A stretch of 64,000 bases of DNA, taken from Streptomyces sp. NBC_01476 (GTDB lineage: Bacteria > Actinomycetota > Actinomycetes > Streptomycetales > Streptomycetaceae). The stretch covers positions 7,829,001 to 7,893,000 of the forward strand of contig NZ_CP109446.1 in NCBI RefSeq assembly GCF_036227265.1, written 5' to 3'. Positions 34,098-42,248 of the stretch are shown here, piece after piece. Numbering within the stretch: position 1 is the stretch's first letter; each line of letters starts with the position of its first letter. The position numbers were made by a program, and so were the translations under genes. The notes beneath the pieces were generated by a model. The model worked only from the letters and a program-made list of their open reading frames with translations, made no database searches and was not told where the DNA came from.

Positions 34098-35192
34098 ATG
34101 TCCATCAGAACCGCCCCCGCCCGTCGCATCGCGGCCGCGGTCGCCGTCGTCAGTGTTGTCGCGCTGGGTGCCGCCGCCTGCGGCGGGACCACCAAGGACT
34201 CCAGCTCCGGCAGCTCCTCCGCGCCCTCCGCCGGCTCGACGGCGTCGGTCGACCCCAACGCCCCGGTCAAGAAGGGCCTGACGATCGCCTACCTGCCCAA
34301 GCAGGTCAACAACCCGTACTTCACCACCTCCGACAACGGCGGCAAGAAGGCGGTCGAGGCGGCGGGTTCGACCTACAAGGAGGTCGGCACCAGCAGCGGC
34401 ACCGACACCGCCGGCCAGGTCTCCTACGTCAACACCCTCACCCAGCAGCAGGTCAGCGCCATCGCGGTGTCCGCGCAGGACCCGGGCGCGCTGTGCACCG
34501 CGCTCAACCAGGCCCGTAAGAACGGCGTCAAGGTCGTCACCTACGACTCGGACACCAACCCCACCTGCCGGGACGTCTTCATCTCGCAGGCCAGCTCCGA
34601 GGACCTCGGCCGCACCGAGGTCCAGCTGATGGCCAAGCAGATCGGCAACAAGGGCCAGATCGCGATCCTGTCGGCGGCCCAGACCGCCACCAACCAGAAC
34701 GCCTGGATCGGCTTCATGAAGGACGAGCTGAAGAAGCCCGAGTACAAGGACATCCAGCTGGTCAAGGTCGCCTACGGCAACGACGACGCGCAGCAGTCGT
34801 TCCAGCAGACCCAGGGCCTGCTCCAGCAGTACCCGAACCTGAAGGGGATCATCTCCCCGACCACGGTCGGTATCAAGGCCGCCGCCCAGTACCTGAGCGG
34901 TTCCAAGTACAAGGGCAAGGTCCAGCTCACCGGCCTCGGCACGCCCAACGACATGCGCGCCTACGTCAACAACGGCACCGTGCAGTCCTTCGAGCTGTGG
35001 GACCCGGCCAAGCTCGGCGCGCTGGCCGGCTACACCGCCATCGCGCTGGCCTCCGGCCAGATCAGCGGCGCGCCCGGCCAGACCTACACGGCCGGCGACA
35101 TGGGCAGCTTCACGATCGGCCAGGACAGCACGGTGGTGCTCGGCAAGCCGACCGTCTTCGACAAGGCCAACATCGCCCAGTTCAACTTCTGA
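34098..35192 (+). CDS. rhaS: Rhamnose ABC transporter substrate-binding lipoprotein
   Basis: A 364-residue periplasmic-binding-protein family 1 lipoprotein. Lipobox ALGAAAC with Cys28, a Ser/Gly/Ala spacer, then the binding fold opening with LTIAYLPKQVNNPYFTTSDNGGKKAVEAAG. It captures the sugar outside the membrane and delivers it to the two permeases. AAAGGA is 7 bases ahead of the ATG. A strong hairpin follows the gene, which may shield this message and raise its abundance over the downstream mutarotase. Confidence 0.93.
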   Translation: MSIRTAPARRIAAAVAVVSVVALGAAACGGTTKDSSSGSSSAPSAGSTASVDPNAPVKKGLTIAYLPKQVNNPYFTTSDNGGKKAVEAAGSTYKEVGTSSGTDTAGQVSYVNTLTQQQVSAIAVSAQDPGALCTALNQARKNGVKVVTYDSDTNPTCRDVFISQASSEDLGRTEVQLMAKQIGNKGQIAILSAAQTATNQNAWIGFMKDELKKPEYKDIQLVKVAYGNDDAQQSFQQTQGLLQQYPNLKGIISPTTVGIKAAAQYLSGSKYKGKVQLTGLGTPNDMRAYVNNGTVQSFELWDPAKLGALAGYTAIALASGQISGAPGQTYTAGDMGSFTIGQDSTVVLGKPTVFDKANIAQFNF

Positions 35193-35202
35193 TCACCGGC
35201 CG

Positions 35203-35230
35203 GGTGCCGGGGCCGGCCTGCCCCGGCACC
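35203..35230 (+). terminator. Hairpin after the substrate-binding gene
   Basis: GGTGCCGGGGC (35203-35213) and GCCCCGGCACC (35220-35230) form a perfect 11-bp stem with a 6-base loop. It may be a partial terminator or message stabiliser between rhaS and rhaM. Confidence 0.6.
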
Positions 35231-35301
35231 GGGCCCGGCCGGCCCGACCGGTGAACAGCCGGCCCGCCCCGTGCGGGCCGGCGGCCGGGAAAGGAGCGCG
35301 G

Positions 35302-35622
35302 ATGCAGCGCGTCTGCTTTCTGCTGAAAGTACGTGCCGAACGCCTTGCCGAGTACCGCGAACGGCATGCCGAGGTGTGGCCGGAGATGCGGGCGGCGCTG
35401 ACCGCGGCCGGCTGGCACAATTACTCGCTCTTCGTGCGGGACGACGGCCTCCTCGTGGGCTATCTGGAGACCGCGGATTTCGACAGGGCGCGGGCCGCGA
35501 TGGACCGCACCGGCGTCAACTCCCGCTGGCAGGCGGAGATGTCCGGCTTCTTCGAAGAATTGGACGGCGTCGCACCCGATGCGGCTATGGTTCCGCTCAG
35601 CGAGATTTTCCACCTCGCCTGA
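35302..35622 (+). CDS. rhaM: L-rhamnose mutarotase
   Basis: A 106-residue DUF718 protein that interconverts alpha and beta L-rhamnose so the isomerase is supplied. His22 (EYRERHAEVWPEM) is the position of the catalytic histidine in the E. coli enzyme, and HNYSLFVRDDGLLVGYLE and the terminal aromatic region fit the family. AAGGAG lies 7-8 bases before the ATG. It follows the importer in the same direction, so it belongs to the rhamnose operon. A second, diverged copy lies at 54348-54671. Confidence 0.93.
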   Translation: MQRVCFLLKVRAERLAEYRERHAEVWPEMRAALTAAGWHNYSLFVRDDGLLVGYLETADFDRARAAMDRTGVNSRWQAEMSGFFEELDGVAPDAAMVPLSEIFHLA

Positions 35623-35663
35623 ACCACCCGCGAAACGCTGGGGCGTGCCCCGGATCGGCCCCC

Positions 35664-35675
35664 TGAAGCGATTCA
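35664..35675. promoter_or_regulatory. LacI-type operator, regulator upstream region 1
   Basis: TGAAGCGATTCA, both TGAA/TTCA arms intact. It lies about 165 bases ahead of the LacI regulator gene. Confidence 0.75.
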
Positions 35676-35739
35676 TTTCATCGGTGTTACGCAGTAGGTA
35701 AGTAGCATCATCATTCACGTTCCGGGGCCGGGTTTGTGT

Positions 35740-35757
35740 GATTGAATAGGTTCAATC
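35740..35757. promoter_or_regulatory. LacI-type operator, regulator upstream region 2
   Basis: GATTGAA-TAGG-TTCAATC, a perfect 7-bp inverted repeat that contains the TGAA-N4-TTCA core. It lies 81 bases before the regulator start and supports autoregulation. Confidence 0.8.
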
Positions 35758-35838
35758 GCGGATTCGGGGGAGACCCCGCAGAGCGTCGGTCCGGGCACGA
35801 CGAACCCGGCTGTGGAAGCGGGACGGAGCGTGGGATCC

Positions 35839-36849
35839 ATGGTGGGGATCAAGGATGTGGCGCGGCAGGCAGGCGTCTCGGTGGGCACCGTCTCCAACGT
35901 GATCAACCGGCCCGACCTGGTGGCGGAAGAGACCAGGACACGCGTGCAGTCGGTGATCGCCAGGCTCGGTTACGTGCGCAGCGAGTCCGCCCGTCAGCTG
36001 CGGGCCGGCGCCAGCCGCATCATGGCGCTGCTGGTCCTGGACATGGGCAACCCGTTCTTCGTGGCGGTCGCCAGCGGCGCCGAGCGGACCGCGCGCTCGT
36101 CCGGTCTCGGGGTGATGGTCTGCAACAGCGCGCAGAGCGTCAGCGAGGAGCTCGAATACCTCTCGCTCTTCGCCGAACAGCGGGTCCGCGGCGTGCTGGT
36201 GACACCCGCCGACCCCAGCGGCCGCAGCCTCGACGGCCTGCGCAGCCAGGGCATCCCGTTCGTGCTCGTCGACCGCGTCTCGGCGGACCCGTCCGTCTGC
36301 TCGGTCTCGGTGGACGACGTGGCCGGTGGCCGGCTCGCCGTGCAGCACCTCATCGCGGCCGGCCATCGCGCCATCGTCTATGTCGGCGGTCCGCCGGAGG
36401 TGCCCCAGGTCCTGGACCGCAAGGCGGGGGCGCTCGCCGCGCTGGCCGAGGCCGGCCTGCCGCCGGAGTCGCTGACCGAGGTCTCCGCCGAGCGGCTCGA
36501 TGTCGCCGCCGGGCGCGACGCGGGGTCGCGGCTGCTGGGCCTCGGCCACCGGCCCACCGCGGTCTTCTGCGCCAACGACCTGCTGGCGCTCGGCGTTCTG
36601 CAGTCGATGTTCGCGGCCCGGATCAGCGTCCCCGAGGAGATGGCGATCGTCGGCTACGACGACATCGAGTTCGCCGCTGCCGCCGCCGTCCCGCTCACCT
36701 CGGTCCGCCAGCCGGCCGTCTCCATGGGCCGGCTCGCGGCCGAGATGCTGATGGAGGAGACGGTTGGCGACACGGCGCACCACCAGCACCGTCAGACCGT
36801 CCTCCAGCCCGAACTGGTCGTCCGCGGCTCCAGCCTGCCCAGCCGCTGA
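35839..36849 (+). CDS. rhaR: LacI family regulator, probable rhamnose repressor
   Basis: A 336-residue regulator with N-terminal LacI helix-turn-helix (IKDVARQAGVSVGTVSNVINRPDLV, residues 4-28) and a sugar-binding domain (LVLDMGNPFFVAVASGAE; RLAVQHLIAAGHRAIVYVGG; PTAVFCANDLLALGVLQ; AIVGYDDIEFA). Five TGAA-N4-TTCA operators lie ahead of rhaI, the importer and this gene, and nowhere else I found in the window, so it probably represses all three until a rhamnose-derived signal binds. ATG at 35839 gives the usual LacI start; a GTG at 35812 is possible. The gene name is inferred from context. Confidence 0.9.
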   Translation: MVGIKDVARQAGVSVGTVSNVINRPDLVAEETRTRVQSVIARLGYVRSESARQLRAGASRIMALLVLDMGNPFFVAVASGAERTARSSGLGVMVCNSAQSVSEELEYLSLFAEQRVRGVLVTPADPSGRSLDGLRSQGIPFVLVDRVSADPSVCSVSVDDVAGGRLAVQHLIAAGHRAIVYVGGPPEVPQVLDRKAGALAALAEAGLPPESLTEVSAERLDVAAGRDAGSRLLGLGHRPTAVFCANDLLALGVLQSMFAARISVPEEMAIVGYDDIEFAAAAAVPLTSVRQPAVSMGRLAAEMLMEETVGDTAHHQHRQTVLQPELVVRGSSLPSR

Positions 36850-36862
36850 GTCCGCGTCGCGT

Positions 36863-38839
36863 TCACCCCTGCGGGCGGTCGCCCAGCGCGGTCAGCAGCG
36901 CCAGCGGTGTCGCCGCCGCCCACGCCTGCGGGGAGCAGGCGTGCGGGTACGGGACCGGCTCGGGGTAGCGGTCGCGGCCGTAGCCGGCGATGACCTCCGG
37001 CAGCCGCCAGTCGTAGTGCCGCGCGGCGTCCAGCAGCCCGGTGGCGACCGTCCGCGCCTCGGCCACCAGTCCGTGCCGGGCCATCCCGAGCGCGATCACC
37101 GCGTTGTCGTGCGGCCAGATACCGCCGCGGTGATAGGAGAGCGGGTGGTACGGGTCCTGGCCGGCGGCGAGTGTGCGCACGCCCCAGCCGGAGAAGAAGT
37201 CCGGCTGCAGCAGGCGCCGGGCCACACGTTCCGCCCGGCCCTGGTCCAGGATCCCGGACCAGAGCAGATGCCCGGCGTCGGACCCCAGGGCGTCGACCCG
37301 GCGCTGCTCCCCGTCCAGGGCGAGGGCCGGGAAGTCCGCCTCGGCGAGCCAGAACTCCTGCGGGAAGCGCTGCCGCATCGAAGCCGCGGCGGTGTCGAGC
37401 CGATGGGCGAGTGTTTTGTCCCGCCACACTTCGGCAGCCAGGCGCGCGGTGCGGCGCAGGGCGTCGTACGCGTACCCCTGGGCTTCGGCGACCGCGATGG
37501 CGCCGGTCGCCTGGGTGCCGTCGGCGAAGCAGATCGCGCCGGCCGAGTCCTTCCAGTTCTGGTTGGCGAGGCCGCCGGCCGCCTCGTCCGAGGTGTAGAC
37601 GAGCCAGCCGCCCCGGTCCAGGCCCCCGTCGCGGAACATCCACTCCACCGCCGCCCGGGCATGGGACTCCAGCCGGCGGGCGAGTGCGGTGTCCCCGGTG
37701 GCTTCGGTGTAGGAGTGCAGCAGCACCAGGAAGAGCGGGGTGGCGTCGACCGATCCGTAGTAGCGGCCGTAGGGCACCTGGTGGAAGTGCGCCAGCTCGC
37801 CGTACCGCAACTCGTGGGGGATGCGCCCGGGCTGCTCAAGACGCGACTGCTCGTAGCCGGTGCCCTGGGCCGCCGCGAGTGCGGTGAGCGCGGCGGCGGC
37901 GGTGCCGGGCCGGTACGGAAGGGCGAAGAGCGAGGTGAGCAGCGAGTCGCGGCCGAAGAGGGTGAGGAACCACGGGGTGCCGGCGCCCGGCACCTGGACG
38001 CTCTCGCCGTCCACGCCGGTGGCGGGCACCTGCAGCCCCGCGAGGTCGAGCAGACCCTGGCGGGCCGTCCGCGCCAGCTCAGGCCACCGCGTCAACTGCT
38101 CGGGGTGCGGCGCCGCGTCCACGAAGTCGCCTTCGGCCTGGCGCTGCCGGGCGAGCAGGGCGCCGGGGCCGGCGATGCCGTGCGCATCGCGCACCCCGGC
38201 GGGAGCCGGGCCGTGTGCGGGGAACGCCCGTACCGCGAGGGTGAGTTCGTAGCTTCCGTGGGCCGGCAGCGACAGCCGCCAGGTCAGCGTCCGGGCGGCG
38301 CCGGGCGGAGCGCCGTCCGCCGGGGCGATCGTGTCCGGCGCCGGGTCCGCGGTGACCGTGGTGGACGACGACCAGTCGGCGCCGCGCCGGTAGTGGAAGG
38401 TCACGCCGTCCGCCGCGTCCACGCTCTCCCGCTCGGCGCCGGGTTTCGGATAGCGGCGTTGGTCCGAGCGGAGTTCGAACTGGTCCGCGAAGTCCGCGTC
38501 GACGGTCAGGGTGAGGTCGGCCCGGGCGGTCCGCGGCAGGTTGTTGAGCAGCGTGACGCGCTCGACCAGCACGCCTGCACCGACCGCCTGCTCGCGCAGC
38601 ACGGTGTAGACCGGCGGCTGGTCCCTGGTGCCCGGCGGGACCAGCACGATCCGCTGGTCGTCACCGGTGAGCACGGCGAGGCGCCGGCCGCCGGCGGTCA
38701 GCTGCCAGCGGCTGAGGTGGCGTGCGTCGCGCAGGAAGAGACCGTCCGGTGCGGCGCCGCGGCTGCCGGTGATGTCCCCTTCGGTGCCGATCACGGCGAA
38801 GGTGCCCTGGTGGACGAGAATCCTGGTGGCGGTCGTCAT
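36863..38839 (-). CDS. Glycogen-debranching-enzyme-like glycosidase
   Basis: A 658-residue protein. The N-terminal beta-sandwich domain (about residues 1-210) matches the GDE_N type (DGLFLRDARHLSRWQL near 32-47). The C-terminal (alpha/alpha)6 barrel has FLTLFGRDSLLTSLFALPY, YTEATGDTALARRLE and HRGGIWPHDNAVIALGMARHGL. Relatives hydrolyse glucosidic or other glycosidic bonds in short glycans. It has no signal peptide, so it should act on imported oligosaccharides. Last gene of a four-gene minus-strand operon; its ATG overlaps the preceding stop. Confidence 0.85.
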   Translation of the reverse strand: MTTATRILVHQGTFAVIGTEGDITGSRGAAPDGLFLRDARHLSRWQLTAGGRRLAVLTGDDQRIVLVPPGTRDQPPVYTVLREQAVGAGVLVERVTLLNNLPRTARADLTLTVDADFADQFELRSDQRRYPKPGAERESVDAADGVTFHYRRGADWSSSTTVTADPAPDTIAPADGAPPGAARTLTWRLSLPAHGSYELTLAVRAFPAHGPAPAGVRDAHGIAGPGALLARQRQAEGDFVDAAPHPEQLTRWPELARTARQGLLDLAGLQVPATGVDGESVQVPGAGTPWFLTLFGRDSLLTSLFALPYRPGTAAAALTALAAAQGTGYEQSRLEQPGRIPHELRYGELAHFHQVPYGRYYGSVDATPLFLVLLHSYTEATGDTALARRLESHARAAVEWMFRDGGLDRGGWLVYTSDEAAGGLANQNWKDSAGAICFADGTQATGAIAVAEAQGYAYDALRRTARLAAEVWRDKTLAHRLDTAAASMRQRFPQEFWLAEADFPALALDGEQRRVDALGSDAGHLLWSGILDQGRAERVARRLLQPDFFSGWGVRTLAAGQDPYHPLSYHRGGIWPHDNAVIALGMARHGLVAEARTVATGLLDAARHYDWRLPEVIAGYGRDRYPEPVPYPHACSPQAWAAATPLALLTALGDRPQG

Positions 38840-40188
38840 CGCCCGGCCTCCCGGTCGGCGAGCAGGTCCAAGGTGAGTGCCGCGGTCCAGCTGAAGTTCC
38901 GGATGCCGCGGCCGGCACCCGAGTGAGGGTCGACGTACTCCGCGAAGCCGGTGGCGCGGGCGTCGTCGAGAAAGCCGTCGAGCAACCGGGCGGCCCGTTC
39001 GGTGGCGCCGACCGCCCGCAGCCCGTGGTGGATCAGCCAGGCGGTGTTGAACCAGCTGGGGCCGCGCCAGTAGCGCTTGGCGTCGAACTCGGGGCCCTCC
39101 AGGTCGTAGCTGGGCACCATGTGCGAGGTGCCCAGCCCGAAGTGTTCCCCGGTGGCGGTGGCCGTCAGCGCGGTGACCACCGGTGCGGGGAGACCGGGCA
39201 CCACCAGCGGCAGCAGGCCGTTGACCGCGATCACCGGCAGCAGCCGGTCGTCGTGGAGGTCCCGTGCGGCGAAGACGCTCCGCTCCTTGTCCCACAGCCG
39301 GTCGAGCAGTGCGCGGGTGAGGCGTTCTGCGCGGGCCCGCCCGGGGCCGGGATCGGCGCCGACCGCCTCGGCGATGTCGGCGAGGGCGTACTCCGAGGCG
39401 ATGAGCAGCGCGTTGAAGCCGGGGTCCTCCACCCGGAAGACGTGCGCGGTGCGGGCGTCGTCGTAGCCGTGATCGCGGTAGGTGCGGGCCAGTTCGACGT
39501 ACCGCGCGTAATCCAGGTCGGTCGGCCGGTCGGCGGCGGCGCTGTGCTTGAGGTCGGCGCGGCGGAAGGAGCCGCCCGGCGCGGGGGAGACCCGGTGCAG
39601 GGGCACGTCCCAGCAGGGGCTGTTGTCGAGCCCCGGCTCCCACGGGTGCACGATCGCGGCCAGGCCGTGGCCGCCGAGGTCGCGGTGTGCGGCGAGATAG
39701 CGGTGCCAGGCGTCGAGTTTGCGGTGTACCCGGCGCAGGAAGCCGCGCCGCTCGGACTCGTGCGGGTCGGCGAGGTGCGCCAGCCAGGCGGCCAGGGCGT
39801 GCACCGGGGGCTGCACGATGCCGGAGGTCTCCGGCGCGGCGGGTGCCCCGCTGCCGCGCCCGGCGGTCGAGGACCGCCAGAAGTCGGGGCTGGGGAAGTA
39901 GGCCTGCGGCGGGACCGCGGGGTTGAAGACGATGTGCGGGATCCGGCCGTCGCGCCACTGGGCGCTGAGCAGCGACTCCAGCTCCTGCTGGGCGCGGCGC
40001 GGCGACAGGTGGCGCAGCCCGATGGCGATGAAGGCCGAGTCCCAGCTCCACTGGTGGGGGTAGAGGGACTGGGACGGCACCGTGCCGGTGCCGGTCCAGT
40101 TGTCGAGCAGGACCCGGATCGCGGCGGCCCGCAGCCGCCGGTGATCACAGGAGGTGTCCTGCCGGCCGGCTTCGAGTACGGCCGTCAT
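38836..40188 (-). CDS. Glycoside hydrolase, MGH1-like / GH63-related (alpha/alpha)6 barrel
   Basis: A 450-residue cytoplasmic protein rich in Trp and Pro motifs typical of the mannosylglycerate hydrolase and GH63 group: SLYPHQWSWDSAFIAIGLRH near residues 39-58, IPHIVFNP near 80-87, IVHPWEPGLDNSPCWDVPL near 170-188, YWRGPSWFNTAWLIHHGL near 370-387, and FSWTAALTLDLLA at the end. WEPGLDNSP and RGPSWFNTAW carry the probable acid/base and substrate residues (inference). The substrate is not identified. Its ATG overlaps the stop of the upstream TIM-barrel gene. Confidence 0.82.
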   Translation of the reverse strand: MTAVLEAGRQDTSCDHRRLRAAAIRVLLDNWTGTGTVPSQSLYPHQWSWDSAFIAIGLRHLSPRRAQQELESLLSAQWRDGRIPHIVFNPAVPPQAYFPSPDFWRSSTAGRGSGAPAAPETSGIVQPPVHALAAWLAHLADPHESERRGFLRRVHRKLDAWHRYLAAHRDLGGHGLAAIVHPWEPGLDNSPCWDVPLHRVSPAPGGSFRRADLKHSAAADRPTDLDYARYVELARTYRDHGYDDARTAHVFRVEDPGFNALLIASEYALADIAEAVGADPGPGRARAERLTRALLDRLWDKERSVFAARDLHDDRLLPVIAVNGLLPLVVPGLPAPVVTALTATATGEHFGLGTSHMVPSYDLEGPEFDAKRYWRGPSWFNTAWLIHHGLRAVGATERAARLLDGFLDDARATGFAEYVDPHSGAGRGIRNFSWTAALTLDLLADREAGR

Positions 40189-40985
40189 CCCGCCGCCCGT
40201 CGCAGGAACGCGGGCACCGAACGGACCGCCTGGAGCGGGTCGCCGGTCAGCCGGCACTCCGCGGCGAGGTAGCCGTCGTAGCCGATCGACTCCAGGGCGC
40301 CGAGCCAGGCCGGCCAGTCCAGGTGACCGGCCCCGGGCTGGAACCGGTTGGAGTCGCTGACCTGGGCGTGCCCGATGTACGGGGCGGCGGCGAGGATGGC
40401 GGCCGGCGGATCGGCCTCCTCGATGTTCATGTGGTAGCTGTCGATGCCGATCCGGACCGAGTCGAGACCCACCGTGCGGATCAGGTCGACCGCCTGCTCC
40501 AGCCGGTTGACCATGTGGTCCTCGTACCGGTTGAGCGGTTCGAGGAAGAGGCTGACGCCCTCGGCCCTGGCGTGCTCGCCGAGTTCGGTGAGCCCGGCGA
40601 GGAGCACCTCGCGGTCCTCGGCCTCGGTGCGCGGCGGTTCGAAGGGGGGCAGCCGCCGGGAGAACATGCCGTACGACGCCGGGGTCTGGGCGCCGAGGCC
40701 GCCGAGTTCGGCGATGACGGAGAGCTGGGACTTCATCTGCTCGACCGCGTCGCGGCGCAGGTCCTCGTCGAAGGCTCCGAGGAAGTGCAGCATGTCGACG
40801 CAGACGGTCGGCATGACCACACCGTCGGCCAGCGCCGCGCGCAGTTCCGGCAGCCGGTCGCGGAAGTGGAAGTCCCCCTTGCCGCGCAGTTCGATGGCGT
40901 CGTAACCCGCAGCCTGGGCGAAGTCCCACTTCGCCTGGAGGGTCTCGCCGGGCAGCAACTGCTCCTGGCAGGCAAGTCTGAACAT
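40185..40985 (-). CDS. Sugar phosphate isomerase/epimerase-like TIM barrel
   Basis: A 266-residue AP_endonuclease_2 family protein. Metal-ligand stretches are SLFLEPLNRYEDHMVN near residues 143-158, IGIDSYHMNIEEADPPAA near 180-197, GHAQVSDSNRFQPGAGHLDW near 205-224, and YLAAECRLTGDP near 241-252. Family members isomerise or epimerise sugars and keto-sugars, or act as dehydratases on inositol-type compounds. It lies 64 bases after the dehydrogenase gene and overlaps the following glycosidase gene by four bases. Confidence 0.85.
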   Translation of the reverse strand: MFRLACQEQLLPGETLQAKWDFAQAAGYDAIELRGKGDFHFRDRLPELRAALADGVVMPTVCVDMLHFLGAFDEDLRRDAVEQMKSQLSVIAELGGLGAQTPASYGMFSRRLPPFEPPRTEAEDREVLLAGLTELGEHARAEGVSLFLEPLNRYEDHMVNRLEQAVDLIRTVGLDSVRIGIDSYHMNIEEADPPAAILAAAPYIGHAQVSDSNRFQPGAGHLDWPAWLGALESIGYDGYLAAECRLTGDPLQAVRSVPAFLRRAAG

Positions 40986-41049
40986 GGAGATGGGCCTTTC
41001 GGGATCCGCGGGGGGCTGGGACTTCGGAACGCTGGAAATCCGCGAACTG

Positions 41050-42096
41050 TCAGAATTCCAGGACGACTTGGAGCGTCTCGGCGGGGCGCTCGTCGATCAG
41101 GGTGTAGGCGTCGGCCGCGTCGTCGGCCGGCACGAGGTGGCTGACCAGTGACGCGGTGTCCACCTGTCCGGCGGCGACCAGGCGCAGGAAGGTCTGCTGG
41201 AGGCGTTCCACCGTCCAGCGGTGCGCGAGGTGCGGGGGGACGCCGCCGATCTGGGAGCAGATCAACTGGACGCGGTTGTGGTGGAATTCGTCGCCGAGCC
41301 GCAGACCGGTGCCGTCGCCCTGGTAGAAGCCGGAGGCCACCACCCGGCCGCCGGCGGTGACCGTGCGCAGGGCTTCGTGCAGGGCCGGGTAGGCGCCGCT
41401 GATCTCGATGGCGAGGTCGGCACCGCGGCCGTCGGTGGTCTGGCGGACCGCTTCGGCCACCCCGCCCGCACGGGCGTTGAGCGTATGGCGCGCGCCGAAG
41501 CGGCGGGCGGCGTCCAGGCGGGCGTCGAGGGCGTCCACCGCCGTGACCACCGCGCCGTTGAGCTGTGCCAGGCGGGTGGTGAGCAGCCCGATGACCCCCT
41601 GCCCGAAGACGGCAACGTCCTCGCCGAGGTGGATGTCGCCGGCCAGCACCGCGTTGTACGCGATCGCGCCGACCCGGGCGAAGGCGCCGGCCAGGGGTTC
41701 GAGGCCGGCCGGGAGGCGGTGGCCGATCATCCGCTCAACCGGTACGACGCCCTCGCTGCGGTGGCCCCAGATGCCCCAGACCAGGTCCCCGGGACCGGGC
41801 AGTCCGGGGGTGCCGTCGAGTTCGGGGGAGACCTCGGTGACCTCGCCGACCTCGGAGTAGCCCCAGCCGGCCACCGGGTAGGTGATCCCGGCCACATCGT
41901 CGCGGAAGAGCCTGACCTGCGGGTCCCAGGTGCGCGTCAGATACGGGTTGGTGCCGCGGTACGCGGTCAGTTCGGTGCCCGCCGAGATGCCGGAGTAGCG
42001 GGTGCGGACGCGGAGATGGCCCGGCGGCAGCGGCTCGGAGGCGACGGTCGCGACCTCGACCTGACGAGGACCGGTGAACTGGACGATGCGTTCCAC
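41050..42096 (-). CDS. MDR-family zinc-type dehydrogenase without the usual catalytic cysteine
   Basis: A 348-residue medium-chain dehydrogenase. The N-terminal domain reads RYSGISAGTELTAYRG, placing Ser/Gly/Thr where classic zinc alcohol dehydrogenases have their zinc cysteine. The cofactor fold follows (EDVAVFGQGVIGLLTTRLAQ). The SGISAGTE form is seen in a subgroup that acts on sugars and tetrapyrrole-like alcohols. GTG at 42096 is chosen because GGAG sits 5 bases ahead and the family starts with ERIVQF; ATG at 42144 would add 16 residues. First gene of the minus-strand operon. Confidence 0.82.
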   Translation of the reverse strand: MERIVQFTGPRQVEVATVASEPLPPGHLRVRTRYSGISAGTELTAYRGTNPYLTRTWDPQVRLFRDDVAGITYPVAGWGYSEVGEVTEVSPELDGTPGLPGPGDLVWGIWGHRSEGVVPVERMIGHRLPAGLEPLAGAFARVGAIAYNAVLAGDIHLGEDVAVFGQGVIGLLTTRLAQLNGAVVTAVDALDARLDAARRFGARHTLNARAGGVAEAVRQTTDGRGADLAIEISGAYPALHEALRTVTAGGRVVASGFYQGDGTGLRLGDEFHHNRVQLICSQIGGVPPHLAHRWTVERLQQTFLRLVAAGQVDTASLVSHLVPADDAADAYTLIDERPAETLQVVLEF

Positions 42097-42157
42097 GATG
42101 ACTCCGAACCCTGCGGGAAACCTGCTGTGATCAGCCATATGCACCTGGCTTACGTCG

Positions 42158-42207
42158 AAGATATCCGAGACTTAGGTCTTGTCAACACGCAAAAGTGGTG
42201 GTGTTAT
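42158..42207. promoter_or_regulatory. Divergent promoters sharing one -35 region
   Basis: Plus strand: TTGTCA (42179-42184), 17 bases, TGTTAT (42202-42207), toward the sugar-binding protein. Minus strand: TTGACA (42185-42180), 16 bases, TATCTT (42163-42158), toward the dehydrogenase operon. The two -35 hexamers overlap by five bases. An AGAC-N4-GTCT repeat (42168-42179) lies in the minus spacer, and CAAC-AC-GTTG (42209-42218) follows the plus -10; both could bind a regulator such as the local ROK protein. Confidence 0.6.
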
Positions 42208-42248
42208 GCAACACGTTGTTTACACAGGCCGGCAAGTGAGGACGGTTC

